Source: Alphaproteobacteria bacterium UBA1002 (GTDB lineage: Bacteria > Pseudomonadota > Alphaproteobacteria > Rickettsiales > UBA998). From it: a stretch of 41,933 nucleotides of DNA. How positions within the stretch are numbered: the stretch's first letter is position 1; each line of letters starts with the position of its first letter. Made by a program: the position numbers and the translations under genes. Shown one piece after another: positions 16,075-24,764 of this stretch. The stretch is from assembly GCA_002291845.1 (NCBI GenBank), contig DBAU01000080.1, positions 1-41,933 of the forward strand, given 5' to 3'. The notes below the pieces were generated by a model. The model saw nothing but the letters and a program-made list of their open reading frames with translations, made no database searches and was not told the DNA's origin.

Positions 16075-16416
16075 TTATGCGGCATCGCGCGCTTCGTAGC
16101 GCAGCGGGGCCGAGGGTTCTTGTTCCAAAGCATCCACACGAATCACCAGATGGCGGACGACATTTTCATTGATGCGCAGCAGGCGATCCAGCTCATGCAC
16201 AGCATCAGCTCCGGCTTCGATGCCGAAGAACACGTAATGGCCCTTGGTATTTTTATTGATGCGATACGCAAGGCTACGCAGGCCCCAGTATTCACTCTTC
16301 TTCACCTTGCCCTTCAACTCAGTGAGAGCGGCGGTCAGCTCTTCTTCCATTTTGGTGATGTCGGCGCGGCTGACGTCCGGGCGCACAACGAAGGTCACTT
16401 CATAAAAACCTGACAT
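16075..16416 (-). CDS. rpsF: 30S ribosomal protein S6
   Basis: A 113-aa S6 (GFYEVTFVVRPDVSRADI near the start; SEYWGLRSLAYRINKNTKGH and then the helix with LLRINENVVRHLVIR). The start at 16416 is set by AAGGAGT directly upstream; a longer frame to 16524 adds 36 residues absent from S6 proteins. It is the first gene of the rpsF-rpsR operon and is divergent from fabD. Confidence 0.96.
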   Translation of the reverse strand: MSGFYEVTFVVRPDVSRADITKMEEELTAALTELKGKVKKSEYWGLRSLAYRINKNTKGHYVFFGIEAGADAVHELDRLLRINENVVRHLVIRVDALEQEPSAPLRYEARDAA

Positions 16417-16637
16417 GAAAACTCCTTTTTTCATGCAATTTCCTGCCTTACCGCATCCGCACGACCATCGCACGCCCGGGGCAGGGAGCGGAACCATAGC
16501 GATTCCCCCTTGGAATGCAAGCAAAAATGCACCATCTAGCGGCCTAGCAATGGTTGCATCATGGGGCTGGTACAGCTATGAGAAGCAAGCATTCGCATAC
16601 AACACATCAAAAAAACAACGCAATGAGGAGCAGTGAA
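16417..16637. promoter_or_regulatory. Divergent promoter region between rpsF and fabD
   Basis: This 221-base gap must hold the promoters of the ribosomal operon (leftward) and fabD (rightward). Just before fabD the sequence is AT-rich and carries a GAGGAG ribosome-binding site at 16625-16630. No unambiguous -35/-10 pair or leader structure (for example an S6:S18 binding element) could be picked out by eye. Confidence 0.45.
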
Positions 16638-17597
16638 ATGGGTATCGCGTTCGTGTTTCCAGGCCAGGGATCGCAGATGGTGGGCATGGGAAAAACCATG
16701 TACGACACGTTTGCGACCGCGCGCGAGGTGTTTCAGGAAGTGGATGATGCCCTCGGCCAGCACCTAACCAAGCTGATTTTTGAAGGCCCGGAAGACCAGC
16801 TGACAGCCACCGAGAACGCCCAGCCCGCCATCATGGCGACCTCGATTGCTATTTTGCGCGTGCTGGAAAAGGACGCGGGCATCCCCATCAAGACTAAGGC
16901 CCGTGTCGTCGCAGGCCATTCGCTGGGTGAGTACAGTGCCCTTTGCGCCGCCCGCGCCATCAGCCTGTCTGATACGGCACGCCTGCTGAAAACACGCGGG
17001 CAGGCCATGCAATCGGCTGTGCCGGTGGGCATTGGTACCATGGCCGCGATCATTGGCCCGGAACTTCCGGTACTGGAAGGGGTCATCCGTGAGGCGCTGG
17101 CTGAACTCAACGACCCCAACGAATCCTGTGAAATTGCTAACGATAACGCCCCCGGACAAGTGGTGGTCAGCGGCACCCGTGCCGCGGTTGAAAAAGTCAT
17201 GGCGCTGGCCAAAAATGTTCGCGCCAAGCGGGCCATCGAGCTGAATGTCAGCGCGCCGTTTCACTCCTCGCTGGTAGGCCCCGCGGCAGAGGTCATGCGT
17301 GAGGCATTGGCTGCCGTGACCATCCAACGGCCCATTGTTCCGCTAATTGCGAATGTCACTGCCTCCTCAGCCATGGAGCCAGATGTGATCCGCGACCTGC
17401 TGGTGCAGCAGATCACCGGACGCGTGCGCTGGCGGGAATCGATTATGAAGATGCATGTGCTGGCCATCGACGAAACCTGGGAAATTGGACCGGGACGCGT
17501 ATTATGTGGGCTGAATAAACGCATCTCCCCTGACCTCACCTGCCATGCCATCAATGAACCGGGGGATATTGACACTATCGTCAAGGCGGCCGCCTAG
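16638..17597 (+). CDS. fabD: Malonyl-CoA:ACP transacylase
   Basis: A 319-aa enzyme that moves malonyl from CoA to acyl carrier protein for fatty-acid synthesis. FVFPGQGSQ is at residues 5-13, the nucleophile Ser95 is in GHSLGEY (93-99) and the catalytic His209 is in APFHSS. Arg119 region (KTRGQAMQ) is also present. The start at 16638 follows GAGGAG and gives the usual length; the 28 residues upstream are not part of the family. In most alphaproteobacteria fabG and acpP follow directly; here an orphan gene comes first. Confidence 0.95.
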   Translation: MGIAFVFPGQGSQMVGMGKTMYDTFATAREVFQEVDDALGQHLTKLIFEGPEDQLTATENAQPAIMATSIAILRVLEKDAGIPIKTKARVVAGHSLGEYSALCAARAISLSDTARLLKTRGQAMQSAVPVGIGTMAAIIGPELPVLEGVIREALAELNDPNESCEIANDNAPGQVVVSGTRAAVEKVMALAKNVRAKRAIELNVSAPFHSSLVGPAAEVMREALAAVTIQRPIVPLIANVTASSAMEPDVIRDLLVQQITGRVRWRESIMKMHVLAIDETWEIGPGRVLCGLNKRISPDLTCHAINEPGDIDTIVKAAA

Positions 17598-17673
17598 TCC
17601 GACGCTAGGCCATGCATCACCCCAGTTGGGTGCCAATAATTCATTAAATCGTCATATTTCTTTGGCTCAAATC

Positions 17674-17686
17674 CACTATCATAGTG
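17674..17686. promoter_or_regulatory. Perfect palindrome just upstream of an orphan gene, possible operator
   Basis: CACTAT-C-ATAGTG is a perfect 6-bp inverted repeat ending 4 bases before the ATG at 17691. Its place over the expected ribosome-binding region suggests a repressor site or a hairpin that limits translation. No second copy was seen. Confidence 0.35.
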
Positions 17687-17690
17687 AGCC

Positions 17691-18203
17691 ATGGAAGAGA
17701 ATGGTTACTCAACGGAAAACCCCAGCCGGTTTAGCAAGCTGCTAAGCTGGATGGCCTATCCCGCCTCCGCAATTGCTGGGCTGTGGACAGCGCACGTCAA
17801 TATTGGCGATGCGGTCTATGACCGACTGAAAACAGACCATGCGCTGGATGATTTACGCTCTAACCTTCTGCAAGAACGCAGGGGCTTGTCTGAAGCAGCC
17901 GCCAAGGAATGTACCACTGGAAAGCCGGGTGATCATTGCAGGTCTTATGCCGAGCGATGCATAGAAACAGACCGAAGATATTTTCCTAAAATCGAGCAAC
18001 GTTTGCGTGAGCTGGAACTGGATACGTTCGGCAAACAATGGAAGTTCGTGCATCGCAGCCATCGTCAGAACGCGGTCATGAACGGTATGTTCATGAGCAG
18101 TGTGGTATTAGGGGCGATGCTCGGCATTGCCGACAGTAAAACCATCGCGCATTTGTTGGGTGAAAAATCCGCCCCTACGAAAAACGAACCACCGGCGCGC
18201 TGA
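17691..18203 (+). CDS. Hypothetical membrane-associated protein
   Basis: A 170-aa protein with a hydrophobic stretch near residues 18-36 (LSWMAYPASAIAGLWTAHV) and another near 127-147 (NAVMNGMFMSSVVLGAMLGI). A helical, charged middle carries three cysteines (KECTTGKPGDHC and ERC). Two membrane passes or one pass plus a buried helix are possible. It lies between fabD and fabG, an unusual place that interrupts a normally tight gene pair. No family was recognised. Confidence 0.6.
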   Translation: MEENGYSTENPSRFSKLLSWMAYPASAIAGLWTAHVNIGDAVYDRLKTDHALDDLRSNLLQERRGLSEAAAKECTTGKPGDHCRSYAERCIETDRRYFPKIEQRLRELELDTFGKQWKFVHRSHRQNAVMNGMFMSSVVLGAMLGIADSKTIAHLLGEKSAPTKNEPPAR

Positions 18204-18358
18204 TCCACGCCCATCCCGCCATGCATGAAAAGCTTGGCAAATCTATTTTGCCCCCCTATCAAGCATCTTGAAATGCCGGCGCGTCGCTGGCGATCATACA
18301 CCCGCTAACAGCGCATCGCTGCGCGGACACGGCAAGATTGTGATGAAAGGAACCCTCT

Positions 18359-19093
18359 ATGTTTGATCTCGCAGGAAAAAAAGCCCTTGTTACTGGTGCC
18401 ACAGGCGGCATCGGGGAAGCCATTGCCAAGGCGTTGAAAGCCGCCGGGGCAGAGATCGCCATCTCTGGCACGCGAGAGGAAAAGCTGAAAGAGGTGGCTG
18501 CCGCTTTGGGCGGCTCAGCCATCCTGCCCTGCAACCTGACGGATGCCGCCGCGGTAGAGGCCCTGTTTGGCCGCGCGGAGGAGGCGCTGGGGCAGGTTGA
18601 TATTCTGGTCAATAACGCAGGCATTACCAAAGACGGGCTTGCCATGCGCATGAAGGACGAGGACTGGCAGACGGTCATCGACATCAACCTTACCGCCACG
18701 TTCCGCCTGTGCCGCAGCGCCATTAAAGCGATGATGAAGCGCCGCGCTGGACGCATCGTGAATATCTCTTCCGTGGTCGGTGTGATGGGCAATCCGGGGC
18801 AAGCCAATTACTGCGCCTCCAAAGCGGGCATGATCGGCATGACCAAGTCGCTTGCCGCCGAAGTGGCCAGCCGGGGCGTTACGCTCAACTGCATTGCGCC
18901 GGGCTTCATCAAGACCCCGATGACCGACGCGCTGAATGAGCAACAGGCCGAGCGCATCACCGCCAATATACCCGCCGCCCGCTTCGGCCTGCCGGAGGAT
19001 GTGGCGGCTGGTGTGGTGTATCTGGCGAGTGACGGCGCCGCCTATGTCACCGGACAGACGCTGCATATCAATGGTGGCTTGCTGATGGTGTAA
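18359..19093 (+). CDS. fabG: 3-oxoacyl-[acyl-carrier-protein] reductase
   Basis: A 244-aa short-chain dehydrogenase that reduces 3-oxoacyl-ACP with NADPH in fatty-acid synthesis. The cofactor motif TGATGGIG is at residues 12-19, NNAG at 85-88, Ser138 in NISSVVG, and Tyr151 and Lys155 in YCASK, giving a complete catalytic set. The ending (GQTLHINGGLLMV) is typical of FabG. A GAAAGGA ribosome-binding site precedes the ATG. The acpP gene that normally follows is absent; a toxin-antitoxin pair on the other strand abuts the stop. Confidence 0.93.
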   Translation: MFDLAGKKALVTGATGGIGEAIAKALKAAGAEIAISGTREEKLKEVAAALGGSAILPCNLTDAAAVEALFGRAEEALGQVDILVNNAGITKDGLAMRMKDEDWQTVIDINLTATFRLCRSAIKAMMKRRAGRIVNISSVVGVMGNPGQANYCASKAGMIGMTKSLAAEVASRGVTLNCIAPGFIKTPMTDALNEQQAERITANIPAARFGLPEDVAAGVVYLASDGAAYVTGQTLHINGGLLMV

Positions 19094-19372
19094 TCAACCT
19101 TCGTAGATATCGCGGCGATGGCCAATCGCTGTCACACTGACACTGCGCTCCTGTGCATCAGCTAGAAACAGCACCCGGTAATCCCCAACGCGCAGGCTGC
19201 GCTGGCCGCTTAAGCTGTAGCGCAGCGGCTTGCCAAAATGGATGGGATCGCGTGCCAGCTTGGTTTCAATCGCCTGCCGGATGCGTTGCCGCTCTGCCTG
19301 CCCCAGACGCGGAATATCCTCCCGCACGACTGAATCTGCATACAGAATGTGCCAGCCTTGGCTACCGCTCAC
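19094..19372 (-). CDS. RelE/ParE-family toxin of a type II toxin-antitoxin pair
   Basis: A 92-aa protein with the RelE/ParE fold signature: a helical start (VREDIPRLGQAERQRIRQAI), KPLRYSLSGQRSLRVGDYRV at 48-67 and the C-terminal GHRRDIY at 84-90. RelE-like members cut mRNA on the ribosome; ParE-like members poison gyrase, and sequence alone does not decide which. It starts with GTG at 19372, overlapping the antitoxin stop (GTGA), so its translation is coupled to the antitoxin. It abuts the fabG stop convergently. Confidence 0.85.
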   Translation of the reverse strand: MSGSQGWHILYADSVVREDIPRLGQAERQRIRQAIETKLARDPIHFGKPLRYSLSGQRSLRVGDYRVLFLADAQERSVSVTAIGHRRDIYEG

Positions 19373-19593
19373 GCGCCCCAGGCCTCGTCGTGGGAATGCC
19401 AGCGGGCCGTCTCGCGCAGACGGGCATCGGCGTGACGCGACAGTGCCGCATCCTCACGCAACTCCAGCGCCTCCTGAATCAACTGCGCCGCCAGCGCGGA
19501 TTTGGACATCCGCTCGCGGCTGGCCAGTGCCGCCAGCGCGCCGTTGCTTTGTTCATCCAGCGTAACCTGCACGCGCGGGTGATGTGTGGGCAT
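19369..19593 (-). CDS. Ribbon-helix-helix antitoxin (RelB-like) of the same pair
   Basis: A 74-aa protein. The N-terminal strand PRVQVTLDEQ followed by helices SNGALAALASRERMSKSALAAQ is a ribbon-helix-helix DNA-binding domain. The charged tail (ETARWHSHDEAWG) should bind the toxin, as in other RelB-like antitoxins. AGGAGT lies about 6 bases before the ATG at 19593. It is first in the operon and probably represses its own promoter in the 19594-19746 gap. Confidence 0.82.
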   Translation of the reverse strand: MPTHHPRVQVTLDEQSNGALAALASRERMSKSALAAQLIQEALELREDAALSRHADARLRETARWHSHDEAWGA

Positions 19594-19746
19594 TGTATAC
19601 TCCTAACCTAATAACGATAGTGTACCACTGGTGACCCACTTTTTCAAGTTTGGTAAGTTATTTTAGGAATGAAATATAATTTTCTTCTGTCATCAACGCT
19701 TAACAAAAGCATGTTATTTTTAGGAAAATGCTTAAGGAGAAAATAA
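19594..19746. promoter_or_regulatory. Divergent control region of the toxin-antitoxin pair and the XRE regulator
   Basis: An AT-rich gap between two divergent DNA-binding protein genes. It contains ACCACTGGT (an ACCA/TGGT dyad near 19624-19632), a plausible operator for the ribbon-helix-helix antitoxin. A strong AAGGAG precedes the XRE gene at 19734-19739. Promoter hexamers could not be assigned with confidence. Confidence 0.4.
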
Positions 19747-20283
19747 ATGTCTCTCTCGATTAAGGCTTTGAGTACTTTAGGTCGCGTATTGACTGAACTC
19801 GGTCAAAAGGCAGAGGTTCCTGCCTCTAAAATCTTGGGAGGGGTAGTTGCTAGCTTGAGAGAACAAGCTGGTTTGAAACAAAAACACTTGGCGGAGATGA
19901 TGGGCGTGCTGCAGACAGGTCTATCTAAAATAGAAGCCGGCCATTCAACGATGGACATGAATCATTTACGTGCAGCGGCCGAAGCATTAGGAACTTCTCC
20001 CAGCAAAATCCTTCAACTGGTTGAAGAAGTGGAAGAGACGCTAAAACCCCATAATATCTCAGTGACACACTCCACAAGAGAAAAAGTACGGACAGGCAAA
20101 CACTTAAGGCCCACAAAAGAGGAAATCCTGGAACTTCCTCAAAAACATATTATTGCAGTGGTGAGCTCTACTGTGGCAGAGTCTGTCACAGGCAGGCACA
20201 TCATTAAAGAGGCAAAGCGCAGGATAAATAGTCTTGAGAGCATCATTCCCAGAGAAGGCGCTGGGAAAGGTTTGGGAACATAA
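19747..20283 (+). CDS. XRE-family helix-turn-helix regulator
   Basis: A 178-aa protein. Residues 34-90 form a Cro/C1-type helix-turn-helix (VASLREQAGLKQKHLAEMMG, then LSKIEAGHSTMDMNHL and LRAAAEALGTSPSKIL). The C-terminal half (LPQKHIIAVVSSTVAESVTG and a basic helix) has no known motif. The gene is noticeably AT-richer than fabG and dnaB around it, which suggests acquisition. Its stop lies 24 bases before the first copy of the dnaB promoter repeat. Targets are unknown; it could act on the divergent toxin-antitoxin pair or on itself. Confidence 0.85.
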   Translation: MSLSIKALSTLGRVLTELGQKAEVPASKILGGVVASLREQAGLKQKHLAEMMGVLQTGLSKIEAGHSTMDMNHLRAAAEALGTSPSKILQLVEEVEETLKPHNISVTHSTREKVRTGKHLRPTKEEILELPQKHIIAVVSSTVAESVTGRHIIKEAKRRINSLESIIPREGAGKGLGT

Positions 20284-20306
20284 TTTAATTTTTTCTCAGG
20301 TATCCT

Positions 20307-20351
20307 GCTTGACCCTTAAACAGGCTGAGCTTAGGCTGCATATCCCATGAA
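20307..20351 (+). repeat. First copy of a 45-bp direct repeat (dnaB promoter and start codon)
   Basis: These 45 bases are identical to 21348-21392, 1041 bases downstream. They hold TTGACC (20309-20314), a 17-base spacer, TAGGCT (20332-20337) and an ATG at 20347. Beyond the identity, the next 13 bases differ from dnaB only at four third-codon positions, so this is a relic or second version of the dnaB start. Confidence 0.9.
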
Positions 20352-20382
20352 TGCAGATGCTGCCCCGCGGGATCATAGCTGA
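20347..20382 (+). pseudogene. Eleven-codon reading frame resembling the DnaB N-terminus
   Basis: Reads M-N-A-D-A-A-P-R-D-H-S and stops. The first six residues match DnaB (M-N-A-E-A-A) with one conservative change. It is preceded by the same promoter as dnaB. Either a truncated duplicate of dnaB or a tiny leader peptide; a relic is the simpler view. Confidence 0.4.
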
Positions 20383-20525
20383 GTCAGGCATCCTATCCTC
20401 GACTGATCCACTTGTTTCCTCATCATTCCCCGAGTTTTGCAGAGGGAAATTATAGGGGAATCCAGCCGACTAAACGGCTTGCCCTATCGCTGGCCTGCGG
20501 TGACCTCGGGCAAGACAAAGCAGAA
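20383..20525. other. Non-coding stretch between the repeat and an orphan gene
   Basis: About 140 bases with no supported gene. A short dyad AGCCG/CGGCT flanks ACTAAA near 20463-20478. No tRNA, riboswitch or terminator with a T-run could be recognised. If the first promoter copy is active, this would be transcribed as a short non-coding RNA running into the convergent orphan gene. Confidence 0.35.
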
Positions 20526-21224
20526 CTAGCGGCCTTGGCCTGCCTCTTTTGGCTGCTTTTCAAGTAGTTTCCATGCCGCCACCCCGGCGGCGACGGCTCC
20601 CAGACCTACGGCAGCAACGATCATACCACGCCGAGCATTCCAGAAGTTCGTATGCTCCACGCTCTCCCTCGCCCCATTCACCAGCCGCTCGGCATGCGAT
20701 CCGGCAGCGGGGGTGAAACCGCGTCCCTCCTTGATGGCCTTCTCGGCCCGGACCCAGACTTCCTCGGTATGTGCGAGGGTACGCGGCGTAAACGCGCGGG
20801 CCGCCGCGTCCATGGGCTGTTGCGTCCGGTAGGCGTGCTCCATCATCTTCAGGGCATCTTCCTGAAACGCCGTGCGGATGTCCTCGACATGCGGCAGCCC
20901 GTGCGCACGGATGTCTTCTTTTGGTATGCGGTAGGCGAGCAAGGTACCGCAAGGCCGGGTACCAATCCGGCCATTCTCGAAGCGCTCGAAATGCCATTCC
21001 TCCGGCGTTTCAGGGATATTGCCTATCTTGTCCGCCGCAAGGATCACAACATGCTCGCCATCCTCTAGCAGCCGAGTACAGAATCCACTATTCCACGGAA
21101 GATCACCGCCCTTGCCCATCAGATCGCTGACGCGCGGCATCTCCGCGCCGGAGCCCATCCAAGTGCTCCACCCGTGGGAACCAAAATTCAGTTTGGCCTG
21201 GCCGATAACATGCGCGTTCAGCAT
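20526..21224 (-). CDS. Hypothetical protein with a C-terminal membrane anchor
   Basis: A 232-aa product from the ATG at 21224, chosen because AAGGAAA lies about 5 bases upstream; a longer frame to 21335 lacks such support. Most of it is soluble. Near the end is one hydrophobic segment (GMIVAAVGLGAVAAGVAAW) with a Lys-rich tail, a typical tail anchor. The middle contains a helical part (DIRTAFQEDALKMMEHAYRT). It lies on the opposite strand inside the 1.04 kb segment bounded by the dnaB promoter repeats. No family recognised. Confidence 0.65.
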   Translation of the reverse strand: MLNAHVIGQAKLNFGSHGWSTWMGSGAEMPRVSDLMGKGGDLPWNSGFCTRLLEDGEHVVILAADKIGNIPETPEEWHFERFENGRIGTRPCGTLLAYRIPKEDIRAHGLPHVEDIRTAFQEDALKMMEHAYRTQQPMDAAARAFTPRTLAHTEEVWVRAEKAIKEGRGFTPAAGSHAERLVNGARESVEHTNFWNARRGMIVAAVGLGAVAAGVAAWKLLEKQPKEAGQGR

Positions 21225-21347
21225 ATTTTTCCTTAAACTGCCTCTACTATACCGGCTTATCCTACGAAACTGTATGAAAAATTGATGACATTGCACCTCC
21301 TGCTGCCTTTGCCACCGAAAGAAATTCGCCGGCATTACCCAGCTCTG

Positions 21348-21387
21348 GCTTGACCCTTAAACAGGCTGAGCTTAGGCTGCATATCCC

Positions 21388-21392
<5 letters not shown>
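21348..21392 (+). promoter_or_regulatory. dnaB promoter with near-leaderless start; second copy of the 45-bp repeat
   Basis: TTGACC (21350-21355), a 17-base spacer and TAGGCT (21373-21378) form a good sigma-70-type promoter. Transcription would begin around 21384-21388, at or within a few bases of the dnaB ATG at 21388. No proper Shine-Dalgarno sequence lies before the ATG. This points to a leaderless mRNA. The whole block is duplicated at 20307-20351. Confidence 0.6.
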
Positions 21393-22899
<1,507 letters not shown>

Positions 22900-22905
22900 C
22901 GCACG

Positions 22906-23460
22906 TTACAGGGCATGGCCTTTCTGACTAATGGGCTGATTTTTCATCATATCTATAGCGTTTCGTAGAATGGCCAAATCAGTTGCGGTCATTAAAAAAT
23001 TGCTACTGAATGAGACCACAGGTGAGCGGCCAGAATCGTCCACGTGTGCGCCGATTCCAAGAACTCGCAAAGGCTTAACCAAGTCCACGGATAACGCTAA
23101 GCGAGTTTTGTCATTATCGTGGCCACTCGTCCCGTCCAAACGAAAATAAGCTTTATAGGCTTTCTCAGATTTTGAGTACCCTATACCTGTGAAGCGAAGA
23201 CCCGGATAGTGATGGCAAAGGATGCCCATCCAATCCTTTATCATCGCGACTACTTCACTTCTGCTGGCGGTAGCATCACGTTCATCAAAAACCTGAATTT
23301 GTTCAGAATCTCTCCTGCAAGGTCGACTATTCGGCAGCATGCCAATTTTTGCTTTCGCAAAGATCTCATGAGGAAAAAGAGTCCTTGGAACTTCATTATA
23401 CTGGGGTAATTCTGTTTCAAAATGCGCTCTCCAACCCCTTTTTCTCAAGTTATCGCGCAT
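22906..23460 (-). CDS. Hypothetical protein between dnaB and alr
   Basis: A 184-aa soluble protein of unknown function. GAGAG lies about 5 bases before the ATG at 23460. The N-terminus is basic (MRDNLRKRGWRAHFETELPQ). The second half (YKAYFRLDGTSGHDNDKTRL, then LSVDLVKPLRVLGIGAHVDD) suggests an alpha/beta fold. The gene is AT-richer than dnaB and alr, so it was probably inserted between that conserved pair. Its stop lies 6 bases from the dnaB stop (convergent). Confidence 0.6.
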   Translation of the reverse strand: MRDNLRKRGWRAHFETELPQYNEVPRTLFPHEIFAKAKIGMLPNSRPCRRDSEQIQVFDERDATASRSEVVAMIKDWMGILCHHYPGLRFTGIGYSKSEKAYKAYFRLDGTSGHDNDKTRLALSVDLVKPLRVLGIGAHVDDSGRSPVVSFSSNFLMTATDLAILRNAIDMMKNQPISQKGHAL

Positions 23461-23567
23461 AATCTCTCGTGCTGATAATTTTTCCCTTGGCGTTGTATTT
23501 CATCATTATGTCAATTTAATGAAGGGTATGGATTGCGAGAGCACACTCGCTCATTTACAAGATCCGT

Positions 23568-24659
23568 ATGCCCGCCATCACCGCTACCCTCACCGTCGAT
23601 CTCGCCGCACTGTGTGCTAATTACCGCTTGCTGAAGCAGCGCCATGCCGCCGGGAAAGTGGCCGCCGTGGTGAAGGCCAATGCCTACGGCCTCGGCATGG
23701 TGCCGGTGGCCACGGCCCTGGCGGAGCGTGAAGGCTGCACGGTGTTTTTCGTCGCTACGCTCAGCGAGGCCGTAACGCTCCGGGAAGCCCTGCCCGCCGC
23801 GATCATCCATGTCTTCGCCGGGCCGCTGAAGGGCGAGGAAGCCGACTACGCCGTCCATCGCCTGCGCCCGGTGCTCAACAGCATGGAGCACCTCGAGCGC
23901 TGGCGGGCGTTCCGGCAGCACACCGGGGAAGTATCGCCGCTGCCGGCGGCGCTCCATGTTGATACGGGCATGTGCCGCCTTGGGCTTTCCATGGAAGACT
24001 TGCCGCGCCTCGATCCTGAATCGCTGGTGCGTGAATGCGGCCTCACCCTGCTGATGAGCCACCTGGCCTGCGCCTCAGAGCCAGCGCATCCGCTCAATGC
24101 GGAGCAGTTGCGTCTATTCACCGAGGCGCGCCGTTCTTTCCCTGCACTGCCTGCGAGTCTTGCCAATTCCTCAGGCCATTTCCTCAGCCACGATTTCCAT
24201 TTTGATCTGGGCCGCCCCGGTTGCGCGCTCTATGGCATCACGCCGAATCCCGATCTGCCCAATCCAATGCAGCATGTGGCCACCTGGAGCGCCCCCATTC
24301 TGCAAATCCGCACCATTGAGCGTGACCAACCCATCGGCTATGGGGCCACGCGGACGGTCACGCGTGACATGAAAGTGGCGACCGTCGCCTCGGGCTATGC
24401 GGACGGGCTGCACCGCACCGCCAGTAACGTGCTGGCTGCCTGGATCGAGGACCACCGCTGCCCCATGCTGGGCCGTGTGTCCATGGACCTCACCTGTTAC
24501 GATGTGACGGCCGTCCCTGATTCGGTGCTGGAGGGCGCAGACCGTGTTACCCTGATGGGCCCACAGCAGCCGGTCGATACCCTCGCCGATGCATACGGCA
24601 CCATCGGCTACGAAGTGCTCTGCCATCTGGGGGGCCGTGTGACCCCCGTCTATCGGTGA
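23568..24659 (+). CDS. alr: Alanine racemase
   Basis: A 363-aa PLP enzyme that makes D-alanine for peptidoglycan. The cofactor lysine is Lys36 in AVVKANAYGLG. The second catalytic base Tyr277 lies in ASGYADGLHR. HVDTGMCRLGLS and the C-terminal LGRVSMDLTCYDVT are also typical. Length is normal (about 360 aa). The dnaB-alr order is common in alphaproteobacteria. No good Shine-Dalgarno was seen before the ATG at 23568. Confidence 0.94.
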   Translation: MPAITATLTVDLAALCANYRLLKQRHAAGKVAAVVKANAYGLGMVPVATALAEREGCTVFFVATLSEAVTLREALPAAIIHVFAGPLKGEEADYAVHRLRPVLNSMEHLERWRAFRQHTGEVSPLPAALHVDTGMCRLGLSMEDLPRLDPESLVRECGLTLLMSHLACASEPAHPLNAEQLRLFTEARRSFPALPASLANSSGHFLSHDFHFDLGRPGCALYGITPNPDLPNPMQHVATWSAPILQIRTIERDQPIGYGATRTVTRDMKVATVASGYADGLHRTASNVLAAWIEDHRCPMLGRVSMDLTCYDVTAVPDSVLEGADRVTLMGPQQPVDTLADAYGTIGYEVLCHLGGRVTPVYR

Positions 24660-24700
24660 TAGGCCGCTCCAAAACACCAAATTAACCAAATCTTAATATT

Positions 24701-24719
24701 ACCATTTCTGGAAAATGGT
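24701..24719. repeat. Small hairpin downstream of alr
   Basis: ACCATTT (24701-24707) and AAATGGT (24713-24719) are perfect 7-bp arms around a 5-base loop. No T-run follows, so it is a poor terminator. It could be an operator or a weak stop for alr, 45 bases before the next start. Confidence 0.35.
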
Positions 24720-24764
24720 ATGTTGTCGCCTGTTTTATTAACGTTTTACGACAAGTAAGCGCCG

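Noticed and set aside
20347..20525. Possible tmRNA or 6S RNA downstream of the first promoter copy
   Set aside because: No tag-peptide frame, tRNA-like end or convincing long stem could be found by eye.
19094..21347. A complete phage-defence system around the toxin-antitoxin pair and XRE gene
   Set aside because: There is no restriction, nuclease, ATPase or reverse-transcriptase gene nearby. Only a standard toxin-antitoxin pair, a regulator and one orphan are seen.
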